DNA of 18,671 nucleotides from an uncultured Collinsella sp. (GTDB lineage: Bacteria > Actinomycetota > Coriobacteriia > Coriobacteriales > Coriobacteriaceae): the NCBI GenBank assembly GCA_958427145.1, contig CAUAAZ010000039.1, positions 1 through 18,671 of the forward strand. The letters are read 5' to 3'. Below are positions 12,507 through 18,671 of this stretch, one piece after another. Position 1 is the stretch's first letter. Each line of letters begins with the position of its first letter. The translations under genes were made by a program, and so were the position numbers. The notes below the pieces were generated by a model. That model was given only the letters and a program-made list of their open reading frames with translations, searched no databases and had not been told where the DNA came from.

Positions 12507-15203
12507 ATGGAAGAGATGCCCAAGAACTACGATCCGTCGACCAACGAGCCGGCGATCCTGCAGAAGTGGCTCGACGGCGGCTACTACAAGCGCCGTGAAG
12601 GCGTGGGCGACTGTACCGTCACCATTCCGCCTCCCAACGTGACTGGCAAGCTCCACATGGGCCACGCCACCGATGACTCCATCCAGGATGCCATTGTCCG
12701 TATGGCCCGCATGCGCGGCAAGTCCACGCGCTGGGTGCTGGGCACCGACCACGCCGGTATCGCCACGCAGACCAAGGTCGACAAGAAGCTCAAGAGTGAG
12801 GGCATCAGCCGCCTGGAGATCGGTCGCGACAAGTTTGTCGACGCCTGCTGGGACTGGACCCACGAGTACGGCGGCATCATCGTCGAGCAGATCAAGCGCA
12901 TGGGCTGCTCCGTCGACTTCGACAACGAGCGCTTCACCATGGACGAGGATTACGCACAGGCCGTGCGCAAGGTCTTCTGCGATTGGTACCACGACGGCCT
13001 GATCTACCGTGGCAAGCGTATCGTTAACTGGTGCCCCAACTGCACCACCGCCATCTCGGACGACGAGGCCGAATATAAGGACGAGAAGGGCCACCTGTGG
13101 CACCTGCGCTACCCGCTGATCGAGCCGGTCAACGGCCAGGATTACATCGTCGTCGCCACCACGCGCCCCGAGACCATGCTCGGCGACACGGGCGTCGCCG
13201 TCTCCCCGAAGGACCCCGAGAAGGCCGCTTTTGTGGGTAAGACCGTCAAGCTCCCCATCGTGGACCGCGAGATCCCCATCTTTGAGGATTGGCACGTCGA
13301 TGCCAACTTTGGCTCCGGCTTCGTCAAGGTCACCCCGGCTCACGACCCCAACGATTACGCCATGGGTCAGGCCCACGACCTGCCTCAGATTAATATCTTC
13401 GATGAGCACGCGGTGGTCGTCGAGGGCTACGGCGAGTTCACCGGCATGACCCGCGAGGAGTGCCGCGAGGCCGTCATCAAGTGGTTCGAGGAGCACGACC
13501 TGCTCGACCACGTCGAGGACCTCGATCACTCCGTCATGCACTGCTACCGTTGCGACGCCGCGCTGGAGCCGTGGCTGTCCGAGCAGTGGTTCGTCGCCGT
13601 CGATAAGCTCAAGGGGCCGGCGCTCGACGCCGTCAACTCTGGCAAGGTCACCTTCCACCCCGCGCGCTGGACGCAGACCTACACCACCTGGATGGAGAAC
13701 CTCAAGGACTGGTGCATCTCGCGCCAGCTTTGGTGGGGCCACCGTATCCCCGTGTTCTACTGCGAGGATTGCGGCTGGGAGGACGCCCTTACCGAGGACA
13801 CCGATGTGTGCCCCAAGTGCGGCGGTCATCACGTGCACCAGGACGAGAACGTGCTGGACACTTGGTTCAGCTCGCAGCTGTGGACCTTCGCCACGCAGGG
13901 CTGGCCGCAAAAGCCGGAGCTGCTCGAGGGCCATCACCCCACGACGGCGCTGGTCACCGCGCGCGACATCATCGCGCTGTGGGTCGCCCGCATGGTCATG
14001 AGCTCGCTGTACTTCCTGGACGAGGTGCCGTTTAAGGACGTCGTCATCTACCCGACGATTCTGGCCAAGGACGGCAGCCGCATGTCCAAGTCCAAGGGCA
14101 ACGGCGTTGACCCCATGGACCTCATTGGCATGTACGGCGCCGACGCCATGCGCTACAACCTGCTTACGCTGTGCACCAACAACCAGGATGTTAAGTTCGA
14201 CGCGAACATCGACAAGAAGACCAAGAAGCTTATCGACAGCCCGCGTACCGAGCAGGCCAAGTCGTTTGTGACCAAGATCTGGAACGCTAGCCGCTTCCTG
14301 CTCATGAACATGGAGGGCTACACGCCCGGCGAGCCTGCCGTGGAGACGCCGGCCGACGCTTGGATGTTCAGCCGCTTGGCCAAGGCCGTGAAGATGGTCA
14401 CCGAGGGCATTGAGAACTACACCTTTGGCGACATGGCCCGCGGCGTGCAGCAGTTCTTCTGGAACGAGGTCTGCGACTGGTACGTCGAGGTCACCAAGGC
14501 CCGCCTGAAGGGCGAGGGCCGTCTGCAGGCGCAGCGCAACCTGATCTTTGTGCTCGACACCTCCATTCGCCTGATGCACCCGCTTATGCCGTTTGTCACC
14601 GAGGAGATCTGGGACAACATGCCGGCGAGCGTGCTCGATCTGGACGCCGAGGGCAACGTTGACCGCGCCGAGGCGCTCATGATCGCCAAGTGGCCTGAGC
14701 CCGCCGACTACGCCAAGTATGTCGATGAGCCCGCCGAGCGCGCATTTGAGCTGTGCCGCACTGTCGTTTCCGCCGCCCGCGCCACGCGTTCGCGTTACCG
14801 CTTGAGCCCCAAGGCCGAGCTCGACGTGGTCGTGCGCGCCGGTGCCGAGGACATCGAGAAGCTCGAGAGCCTGCGCTCGACGATTGAGCCGCTGGCTAAC
14901 ACCGCCTCGCTGGTCATGGGTACCGACGTTGAGAAGCCTGCCGCGAGCATCGCCGTGGTCGACAGCGGCGTCGAGGTCTTTGTGGTGCTCGAGGGCAAGG
15001 TTGATCTTTCGGCCGAGAAGGCGCGTCTGGAGAAGGAGATCGCCGCGGCCCAGAAGGAGCTCGCCGGCTGCGTGAAGACGCTGGCCAATGAGGGTTTTGT
15101 GGCCAAGGCTGCGCCCGCGGTGGTCCAGAAGAAGAGGGACCGTGCAGCTGAGCTCAAGGAGATCCTGGCGGCGCTGAACTCGCAGGTTGCTGACTTCTCG
15201 TAG
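12507..15203 (+). CDS. valS: Valyl-tRNA synthetase
   Basis: An 898-residue class I aminoacyl-tRNA synthetase that charges tRNA-Val. HMGH (50-53) in PPPNVTGKLHMGH is the HIGH motif; RMSKS (525-529) is the KMSKS loop with Arg in the first position. The editing domain (CP1) lies between, near VVATTRPETMLGDTGVAV (~214-231). Cys pairs WCPNC (~174-178) and CEDC...CPKC (~418-440) may bind zinc. The C-terminal tRNA-binding coiled coil typical of ValRS is present (KARLEKEIAAAQKELAG onwards). ATG 12507 has GGGAGAG upstream. folC follows, a common neighbour of valS in Gram-positive genomes. Confidence 0.96.
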   Translation: MEEMPKNYDPSTNEPAILQKWLDGGYYKRREGVGDCTVTIPPPNVTGKLHMGHATDDSIQDAIVRMARMRGKSTRWVLGTDHAGIATQTKVDKKLKSEGISRLEIGRDKFVDACWDWTHEYGGIIVEQIKRMGCSVDFDNERFTMDEDYAQAVRKVFCDWYHDGLIYRGKRIVNWCPNCTTAISDDEAEYKDEKGHLWHLRYPLIEPVNGQDYIVVATTRPETMLGDTGVAVSPKDPEKAAFVGKTVKLPIVDREIPIFEDWHVDANFGSGFVKVTPAHDPNDYAMGQAHDLPQINIFDEHAVVVEGYGEFTGMTREECREAVIKWFEEHDLLDHVEDLDHSVMHCYRCDAALEPWLSEQWFVAVDKLKGPALDAVNSGKVTFHPARWTQTYTTWMENLKDWCISRQLWWGHRIPVFYCEDCGWEDALTEDTDVCPKCGGHHVHQDENVLDTWFSSQLWTFATQGWPQKPELLEGHHPTTALVTARDIIALWVARMVMSSLYFLDEVPFKDVVIYPTILAKDGSRMSKSKGNGVDPMDLIGMYGADAMRYNLLTLCTNNQDVKFDANIDKKTKKLIDSPRTEQAKSFVTKIWNASRFLLMNMEGYTPGEPAVETPADAWMFSRLAKAVKMVTEGIENYTFGDMARGVQQFFWNEVCDWYVEVTKARLKGEGRLQAQRNLIFVLDTSIRLMHPLMPFVTEEIWDNMPASVLDLDAEGNVDRAEALMIAKWPEPADYAKYVDEPAERAFELCRTVVSAARATRSRYRLSPKAELDVVVRAGAEDIEKLESLRSTIEPLANTASLVMGTDVEKPAASIAVVDSGVEVFVVLEGKVDLSAEKARLEKEIAAAQKELAGCVKTLANEGFVAKAAPAVVQKKRDRAAELKEILAALNSQVADFS

Positions 15204-15256
15204 GTCTAACTTGGGGGCGCGTCCCGATGCTTTGCTCTCCGCTGCGGACACCTATT

Positions 15257-15278
15257 CCGCCGTTCTAACGAACGGCGG
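15257..15278. repeat. Short perfect hairpin after valS
   Basis: CCGCCGTTC (15257-15265) pairs perfectly with GAACGGCGG (15270-15278) around the tetraloop TAAC. No T-tract follows. It lies 54 bases after the valS stop and before the larger foldback. Confidence 0.7.
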
Positions 15279-15293
15279 CTGACTCGACGCTGC

Positions 15294-15392
15294 AAACGCC
15301 TCTGATGGCCAATCTGCCGTTCAACTTCGGGCGCATGGGCATAAGCCCTATGCGCCCTTGTTTCACGGCACCTTGGCTCATCAGAGGCGTTT
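15294..15392 (+). terminator. Large nested foldback between valS and folC, terminator-like
   Basis: A 99-nt foldback with nested helices. AAACGCCTCTGATG (15294-15307) pairs with 15379-15392, GCCAA (15308-15312) with TTGGC (15373-15377), TGCCGT (15315-15320) with ACGGCA (15365-15370), and GGGCGCATGGGC (15329-15340) with 15345-15357 with one bulge, around loop ATAA. The outer helix is perfect and runs into TTTT, so it could terminate valS transcription. The nested structure with near-symmetric internal loops is more elaborate than a terminator needs. Confidence 0.7.
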
Positions 15393-15411
15393 TCGCTGAC
15401 TATCCTCAACC

Positions 15412-15417
15412 TATACT
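15412..15417 (+). promoter_or_regulatory. Probable −10 box for folC
   Basis: TATACT differs from the consensus TATAAT at one position and lies 17 bases before ATG 15435. Transcription would begin only about 10 bases before that ATG, giving a nearly leaderless message, which fits the lack of a ribosome-binding site. No clear −35 box is seen. Confidence 0.45.
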
Positions 15418-15434
15418 GTTTTATTTTTCTATGA

Positions 15435-16793
15435 ATGGCGGTTCTGAAAATGCCTAAGCGTTCTGGCTTGTATACCGTTCCTTTTGAGTTTGATTTGCTT
15501 TCGTTTGGTGAGGCTGTGGGGCTTGCTGCTGATACGGGGCGGATTTCTGGGGATGCTGGGCCTCTGCTTGAGACGGTTGTCGATATGCTTGATGAGCTGG
15601 GACGTCCGGACGAGTATTTCGATTGCATTCAGGTTGCCGGTACCAATGGCAAGACTTCGACCACGCGTTTTTCGGCTGCCATCCTTCGCGGCGAGGGGCT
15701 CAAGACCGCTCTGTATACGTCGCCGCAGCTGGTACGCTATCCCGAGCGCATGGAGGTCGATGGGCGCGTCGTGAGCGATGAGGCGTTTGCCCGTGGCGTT
15801 TCTGCCGCCGTCGAGGCGGGGCATCGCGTGAATACTCGACGTGTGGCGGCGGGAGAGCGCGCCTATACCATCACGCCGTTTGACCTGCTGACGGCTGCCG
15901 CACTGGTGGTGTTTGCCGAGGCTGCGGTGGACGTTGCCGTGCTTGAGGTTGGCATGGGCGGCCGTTGGGACGCTACGAGTGCGACAGATCCCGTCGCCGT
16001 TGCCATCACCGGTATCGGGCTCGACCACACTCGCATCCTGGGCGACACGCTCGAGGCCATTGCGGGGGAGAAGGCTGCGGTCATCAAGCCCGGGCGCTTG
16101 GTTGTGCTGGGCGAGGGCACGCACGAGGCGAGCGTTCAGCGCGTGATGGATGCCCGCTGCCGTGAGTGCGGTGTCGTGCCGCTCGTGGTGAGCCACGCCA
16201 CGACTAAGGTGCCGGCGCGTGTGGGCGACACGGTTGAGTTTAGCTGCACCACGCCGCGTGCGATCTATACGACGAACATGGTTAAGCCGGCGTATCAGCC
16301 GCAGAATGCCGCATGCGCGATTATGCTGTGCGAGGGGTATCTGGGTCGCGAGCTCGACCACGATGCGCTGGATGCATCGCTTATGGGCTGTCCCACGCCG
16401 GGTCGTTTTGATGTGCTGGGGACCGATCCGCTCAAGCTGATTGATGCCTGCCATAACCCTCAGAGCTGCGAGAACTTTGTGAGCGCGCTGGACGAGATCG
16501 ATCCGTGCGTGGAGAATCGCCCCACGCTGCTGTGTGCCGCGCTGGCCGACAAGGACGTGGCGGGCATCGTTGACGTATTGATCCCTGCCTTTCCGCGCGT
16601 AGTCGTGACCCAGACCGATTCCGATCGCGCCCTGCCGGCAGAGGAGCTTGCTGCCCTCGTTGATGCCGATAAGCTCACGGGAGTATATCCGAGTGTGTCC
16701 GAGGCCCTCGCTGCCTTCGATGTCGCAGACGAGCCTTTCGTAGCCGCCGGCACCATCACCCTAGCCGGCGAAGTAGCCGGTCTGCTCCGCTAA
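15435..16793 (+). CDS. folC: Folylpolyglutamate synthase / dihydrofolate synthase
   Basis: A 452-residue Mur-ligase-family enzyme that adds glutamate to folates (and in many bacteria to dihydropteroate). The ATP loop AGTNGKTST lies at 68-76; EVGMGGRWDATS (170-181) and GLDHTRILGDT are family motifs; DACHNPQS is the usual D-x-A-HNP block of the C-terminal domain. Slightly longer than E. coli FolC (422). The start is uncertain: no ribosome-binding site precedes ATG 15435 or ATG 15450, and a −10-like box close upstream suggests near-leaderless translation. The first ~45 codons are much richer in T-ending codons than the rest and than valS. Convergent with the peptidase gene downstream. Confidence 0.92.
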   Translation: MAVLKMPKRSGLYTVPFEFDLLSFGEAVGLAADTGRISGDAGPLLETVVDMLDELGRPDEYFDCIQVAGTNGKTSTTRFSAAILRGEGLKTALYTSPQLVRYPERMEVDGRVVSDEAFARGVSAAVEAGHRVNTRRVAAGERAYTITPFDLLTAAALVVFAEAAVDVAVLEVGMGGRWDATSATDPVAVAITGIGLDHTRILGDTLEAIAGEKAAVIKPGRLVVLGEGTHEASVQRVMDARCRECGVVPLVVSHATTKVPARVGDTVEFSCTTPRAIYTTNMVKPAYQPQNAACAIMLCEGYLGRELDHDALDASLMGCPTPGRFDVLGTDPLKLIDACHNPQSCENFVSALDEIDPCVENRPTLLCAALADKDVAGIVDVLIPAFPRVVVTQTDSDRALPAEELAALVDADKLTGVYPSVSEALAAFDVADEPFVAAGTITLAGEVAGLLR

Positions 16794-16807
16794 CCCATCC
16801 CCTCATC

Positions 16808-16874
16808 AGTTGCGGTGAAATACGGACTGTTTTACAAGCCAGAAGCCTCAAACAATCCGTATATCACCGCAACT
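16808..16874. repeat. Long intergenic palindrome, family A, copy 2
   Basis: Arms of 25 bases (16808-16832, 16850-16874) with two mismatches around a 17-base loop. The arm matches copy 1 (4587-4661) over the TTGCGGTGAAATACGGACTG block. The pair 16809/16873 is G-C where copy 1 has C-G (4592/4656), a compensatory change. The A-A mismatch 16819/16863 is the same as in copy 1. It begins 15 bases after the folC stop. Confidence 0.9.
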
Positions 16875-16884
16875 CAAAAGCAGC

Positions 16885-16912
16885 CAATTTGGGACGGGGC
16901 TTTTTTAGCTGC
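16885..16912 (+). repeat. 28-bp intergenic repeat, family C, copy 1
   Basis: The 28 bases starting CAATTTGGGACGGGGCT and ending TTTTAGCTGC match 18286-18313 at 27 of 28 positions in the same orientation. It lies 10 bases after palindrome family A copy 2 and 73 before the 102-nt cassette copy 1 core element begins its interior. Confidence 0.85.
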
Positions 16913-16938
16913 CCTGTACCCCGAGTTGACTCGCTTGT

Positions 16939-17094
16939 CACGAAATGGGCCTATCTACTACGTTTGACAGGTTACCCTCGACCACACGGAACATCGCGAA
17001 ATTAAAACCGCAGGTAGACGGCTTGCGTATTTTGCGAAAACTCGGTTATGGTCGACCCATGCGGGTTAAACGTAGTAGATAGGCCGTTTTTGTG
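16939..17094 (+). repeat. Palindrome with a central 102-nt cassette, family B, copy 1
   Basis: Perfect 18-bp arms (16948-16965 and 17068-17085), extendable outward through CACGAAA and TTTTTGTG with one wobble, enclose exactly 102 bases. Inside is a 29-nt core (16993-17021, containing CGCGAAATTAAAACCGCAGG) that is identical at 18430-18458. TCGACCA (16978-16984) and TGGTCGA (17049-17055) form an inner helix. The arms share no sequence with those of copy 2. No protein is encoded. On the + strand the outer stem ends in GTTTTTG and could terminate transcription arriving from folC. Confidence 0.88.
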
Positions 17095-17109
17095 GCGCGA
17101 CGTAATCGC

Positions 17110-17142
17110 AATGTGACAAAGGGGCTGTCCCTTTGTCACATT
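17110..17142. repeat. Perfect 14-bp hairpin abutting the peptidase stop codon
   Basis: AATGTGACAAAGGG (17110-17123) pairs perfectly with CCCTTTGTCACATT (17129-17142) around GCTGT. It starts 2 bases past the peptidase stop codon on the minus strand. No T-tract follows on the minus strand, so it may protect the 3' end rather than terminate, or be another dispersed palindrome. Confidence 0.8.
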
Positions 17143-17144
17143 GG

Positions 17145-18233
17145 CTAGTCTAGGCGGAGCGGATCGTGGGGGTAGGCGTTGAGAATCTCGACGCCGGTCT
17201 CGGTAACCAGGGCCAGGTCCTCGATGCGGACGCCGGTGCGGCCGGGGAGGTATATGCCCGGCTCGATGGAGAACGTCATGCCCGGCTCTACGACCTGCTC
17301 GTTGACGAGTGAAACGTCGCCCGGCTCGTGGTCCTGCAGGCCGATCGAGTGACCCAGGCGATGCGTAAAGTACCGCCCATAGCCCGCGTCTTCAATCACA
17401 TCGCGCGCGGCGCGGTCCAGGTCGCACATGCGCACACCCGGTGCGATGAGTGCCTCGGCGGCCTCGTTGGCGCGGCGCACGATGTCGTAGATGCGCGCCG
17501 TCTCCTCGTCCGGATCGCCCCAAAAGAACGTGCGCGTCATGTCCGAGCAGTAGTTGCGATGACGCCCGCCAATGTCGAACAGCACTACGTCGCCGCGCTT
17601 GAGCACGGTGTCGTCGGGCTCGTGGTGCGGGTCGCCGGCGTTAGCACCAAAGCTCACGATGGGCGGAAAGCTAAAGCCCTCGCAGCCGTGCTTGCGATAC
17701 AGGCCGAGCATCTGGTCGGCAATCTCGCGCTCCGTCACGCCTTCGTGGACGAGCTTGATGACGTCGGCCATCACGGCGTCGTTAGCGGCCGAGGACGCGC
17801 GCATGAGCGCCTGTTCGGCGTCATCCTTGTGGGTGCGCGCGGCGGTGACGGCAAAGTCGCCCAGGAAAAACTCGCTGGCTGTGTGGCGCTCCATGAGTGG
17901 CATCAAAAAGCCGGAACGCATGACGGTGTCGATGCCGAGCGGTTTGTTCGGATCGACCTCGCGAACGATGGCGTCGGCCACTACGTCAGTATCGGTGTGA
18001 TAGGCCACGCGGGCATTGTCGTACTCGGGTCGCTGATGCAGCGCGTTGACCAAGATCACAGGTTCGCTATCGCGTGCGAGCAGCACGCCGCAAAAACGCT
18101 CGAACATATCGGCATAAAAACCGGTCAGATAGTAAATCGACCACGGGTCGTTTACGAGCAGCTGTGCGCCGGGGTGCTGAGCCTCGAGCGCATCAAGCAC
18201 GTGCGCCACACGCTGGTCATCGACATGTGCCAT
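17145..18233 (-). CDS. M24B-family Xaa-Pro peptidase (aminopeptidase P / prolidase-like)
   Basis: A 362-residue cytoplasmic metallopeptidase with the creatinase-like N-terminal domain (1-~130) and the pita-bread catalytic domain. The five dinuclear-metal ligands are visible: D220 (VLFDIGG), D231 (YCSDMTR), H295 (GHSIGL), E324 (SIEPGIY) and E338 (RIEDL); H302 is the conserved second-shell histidine. It would cleave peptides at X-Pro bonds; aminopeptidase P versus prolidase cannot be settled here. AAGGA lies about 7 bases before ATG 18233. Transcribed from its own promoter, convergent with folC. Copies of repeat families C and B lie on both sides of the gene. Confidence 0.93.
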   Translation of the reverse strand: MAHVDDQRVAHVLDALEAQHPGAQLLVNDPWSIYYLTGFYADMFERFCGVLLARDSEPVILVNALHQRPEYDNARVAYHTDTDVVADAIVREVDPNKPLGIDTVMRSGFLMPLMERHTASEFFLGDFAVTAARTHKDDAEQALMRASSAANDAVMADVIKLVHEGVTEREIADQMLGLYRKHGCEGFSFPPIVSFGANAGDPHHEPDDTVLKRGDVVLFDIGGRHRNYCSDMTRTFFWGDPDEETARIYDIVRRANEAAEALIAPGVRMCDLDRAARDVIEDAGYGRYFTHRLGHSIGLQDHEPGDVSLVNEQVVEPGMTFSIEPGIYLPGRTGVRIEDLALVTETGVEILNAYPHDPLRLD

Positions 18234-18260
18234 GAAACATCCTTTCGCTAGGTTGCCACC

Positions 18261-18288
18261 ATGGTATCCCCAATGCCAGGGTAGTCAA
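18261..18288 (-). promoter_or_regulatory. Probable promoter of the Xaa-Pro peptidase gene
   Basis: On the minus strand TTGACT (18288-18283) and TACCAT (18266-18261) are separated by 16 bases, a fair sigma-70-type match. Transcription would begin about 20 bases before the start codon. The −35 box overlaps the first bases of the family C repeat at 18286. Confidence 0.6.
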
Positions 18289-18366
18289 TTTGGGACGGGG
18301 CTATTTTAGCTGCGTCAAACTTGCGGGCTAATAGGTAAAAGTAGCCATAAGAGGCCAGTCCCAAAT
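18286..18366 (+). repeat. Family C repeat copy 2 inside a nested foldback
   Basis: Bases 18286-18313 match 16885-16912 at 27 of 28 positions. Here the repeat is the left half of a foldback: ATTTGGGAC (18288-18296) pairs with GTCCCAAAT (18358-18366), and GGCTATTTT (18299-18307) with AAAA-g-TAGCC (18337-18346). It starts at the peptidase promoter and runs to just before the second cassette palindrome. Confidence 0.75.
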
Positions 18367-18373
18367 GGGCTGG

Positions 18374-18533
18374 TTTCAAAACTATGGCGGATTACGGGGC
18401 TGTACCTGTATTACATGACCATGGGAAAAATCGCGAAATTAAAACCGCAGGTAGACGGATTATCAAAAATCGAAAATTGCCGGTATGGATGGAGGTCTCC
18501 GAATCAGCCCCGTAATCCGGCATAGTTTTGAAA
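18374..18533 (+). repeat. Palindrome with a central 102-nt cassette, family B, copy 2
   Basis: Arms of 29 bases (18374-18402, 18505-18533) are complementary at 28 positions; the exception is a G-G mismatch 18387/18520. They enclose exactly 102 bases, the same as copy 1. The 29-nt core (18430-18458) is identical to copy 1, and the blocks GACCA (18417-18421) and TATGG (18484-18488) fall at the same offsets as in copy 1 without gaps. The arms are unrelated to those of copy 1 and no T-tract follows. Confidence 0.88.
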
Positions 18534-18575
18534 TGACACTAAAGTAGGCACAAGCTAAATACCGATTCCAAGGAT

Positions 18576-18671
18576 AGTTGCGGTGGAATAGTTCCTGGAT
18601 GCCGGGGTTTTGGCGGAAATGGGGGTGCGGACAGAAAGTTGGACCGCGGGGCGGTCCGGACTGGAGGTTCG
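18576..18671 (+). repeat. Dispersed intergenic repeat at the right end
   Basis: A 22-nt block (18576-18597, AGTTGCGGTGGAATAGTTCC then TG), 23 variable bases, then a 50-nt block (18621-18670) with the hairpin GGACCGC-ggg-GCGGTCC. Both blocks recur exactly, inverted, at 1-87, where the spacer is 15 bases. The window ends inside the repeat. Its first block is a family-A-like palindrome arm, so the matching right arm is expected beyond the end. Confidence 0.85.

Noticed and set aside
12417..15251. A 944-codon minus-strand open frame opposite valS
   Set aside because: Same codon-bias shadow. valS motifs on the plus strand are unambiguous. Similar shadows opposite gdhA, tig and clpX were dropped for the same reason.
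16808..18671. CRISPR array
   Set aside because: Repeats here are palindromic, few, unevenly spaced and from different families; no regular repeat-spacer pattern exists.
1..18671. An 18.6-kb composite transposon bounded by the inverted end repeats
   Set aside because: The end repeats encode no transposase, the interior is mostly core housekeeping genes, and contig breakage at a dispersed repeat explains identical ends more simply.

Overview
The window is a GC-rich bacterial segment with the gene content and order of a Coriobacteriia (Actinomycetota) gut anaerobe. I infer Collinsella or a near relative from the overall look of the proteins, the strongly C/G-ending codons of gdhA, tig and valS, and the many long intergenic palindromes; no taxonomic marker was searched. 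Both ends carry the same ~50-bp repeat in inverted orientation (1-50 and 18621-18670), so the window is probably a whole contig that stopped at a dispersed repeat.

Layout. Bases 1-395 hold the end repeat and an apparently non-coding leader. A mobA-like molybdenum-cofactor nucleotidyltransferase (396-1028) is followed at once by a small Cys-rich DUF3343 (putative Se/S carrier) protein (1044-1439). A complete-looking IS3-family, IS150-group element (1467-2920, minus strand, two ORFs joined by an A7 frameshift site, 24-bp terminal repeats, 4-bp target duplication) sits inside an older intergenic palindrome. Next come gdhA (glutamate dehydrogenase) with an intrinsic terminator, then a two-gene molybdenum hydroxylase: an FAD subunit and a fused [2Fe-2S]/molybdopterin subunit whose start overlaps the preceding stop by one base. 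A tRNA-Leu(UAG) precedes the proteostasis block tig-clpP-clpX, then valS-folC. A minus-strand M24 Xaa-Pro peptidase gene closes the coding part.

How the genes fit. mobA, the DUF3343 protein and the XdhD/YgfM-like hydroxylase point to a molybdenum hydroxylase, possibly of the selenium-dependent type, with its cofactor gene split from the enzyme genes by gdhA and the IS. tig-clpP-clpX form the chaperone/protease unit and valS-folC a familiar housekeeping pair.

The most unusual content is between genes. Several different families of long, nearly perfect palindromes occur. Two copies of a 102-nt cassette with an identical 29-nt core sit exactly at the centres of two palindromes of unrelated sequence, one on each side of the peptidase gene (16948-17085 and 18374-18533). 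Another palindrome family (4587-4661, 16808-16874) shows a compensatory base-pair change and a conserved A-A mismatch. The IS insertion into a palindrome and the repeats at the window ends hint that palindrome centres are recurrent insertion sites in this genome.
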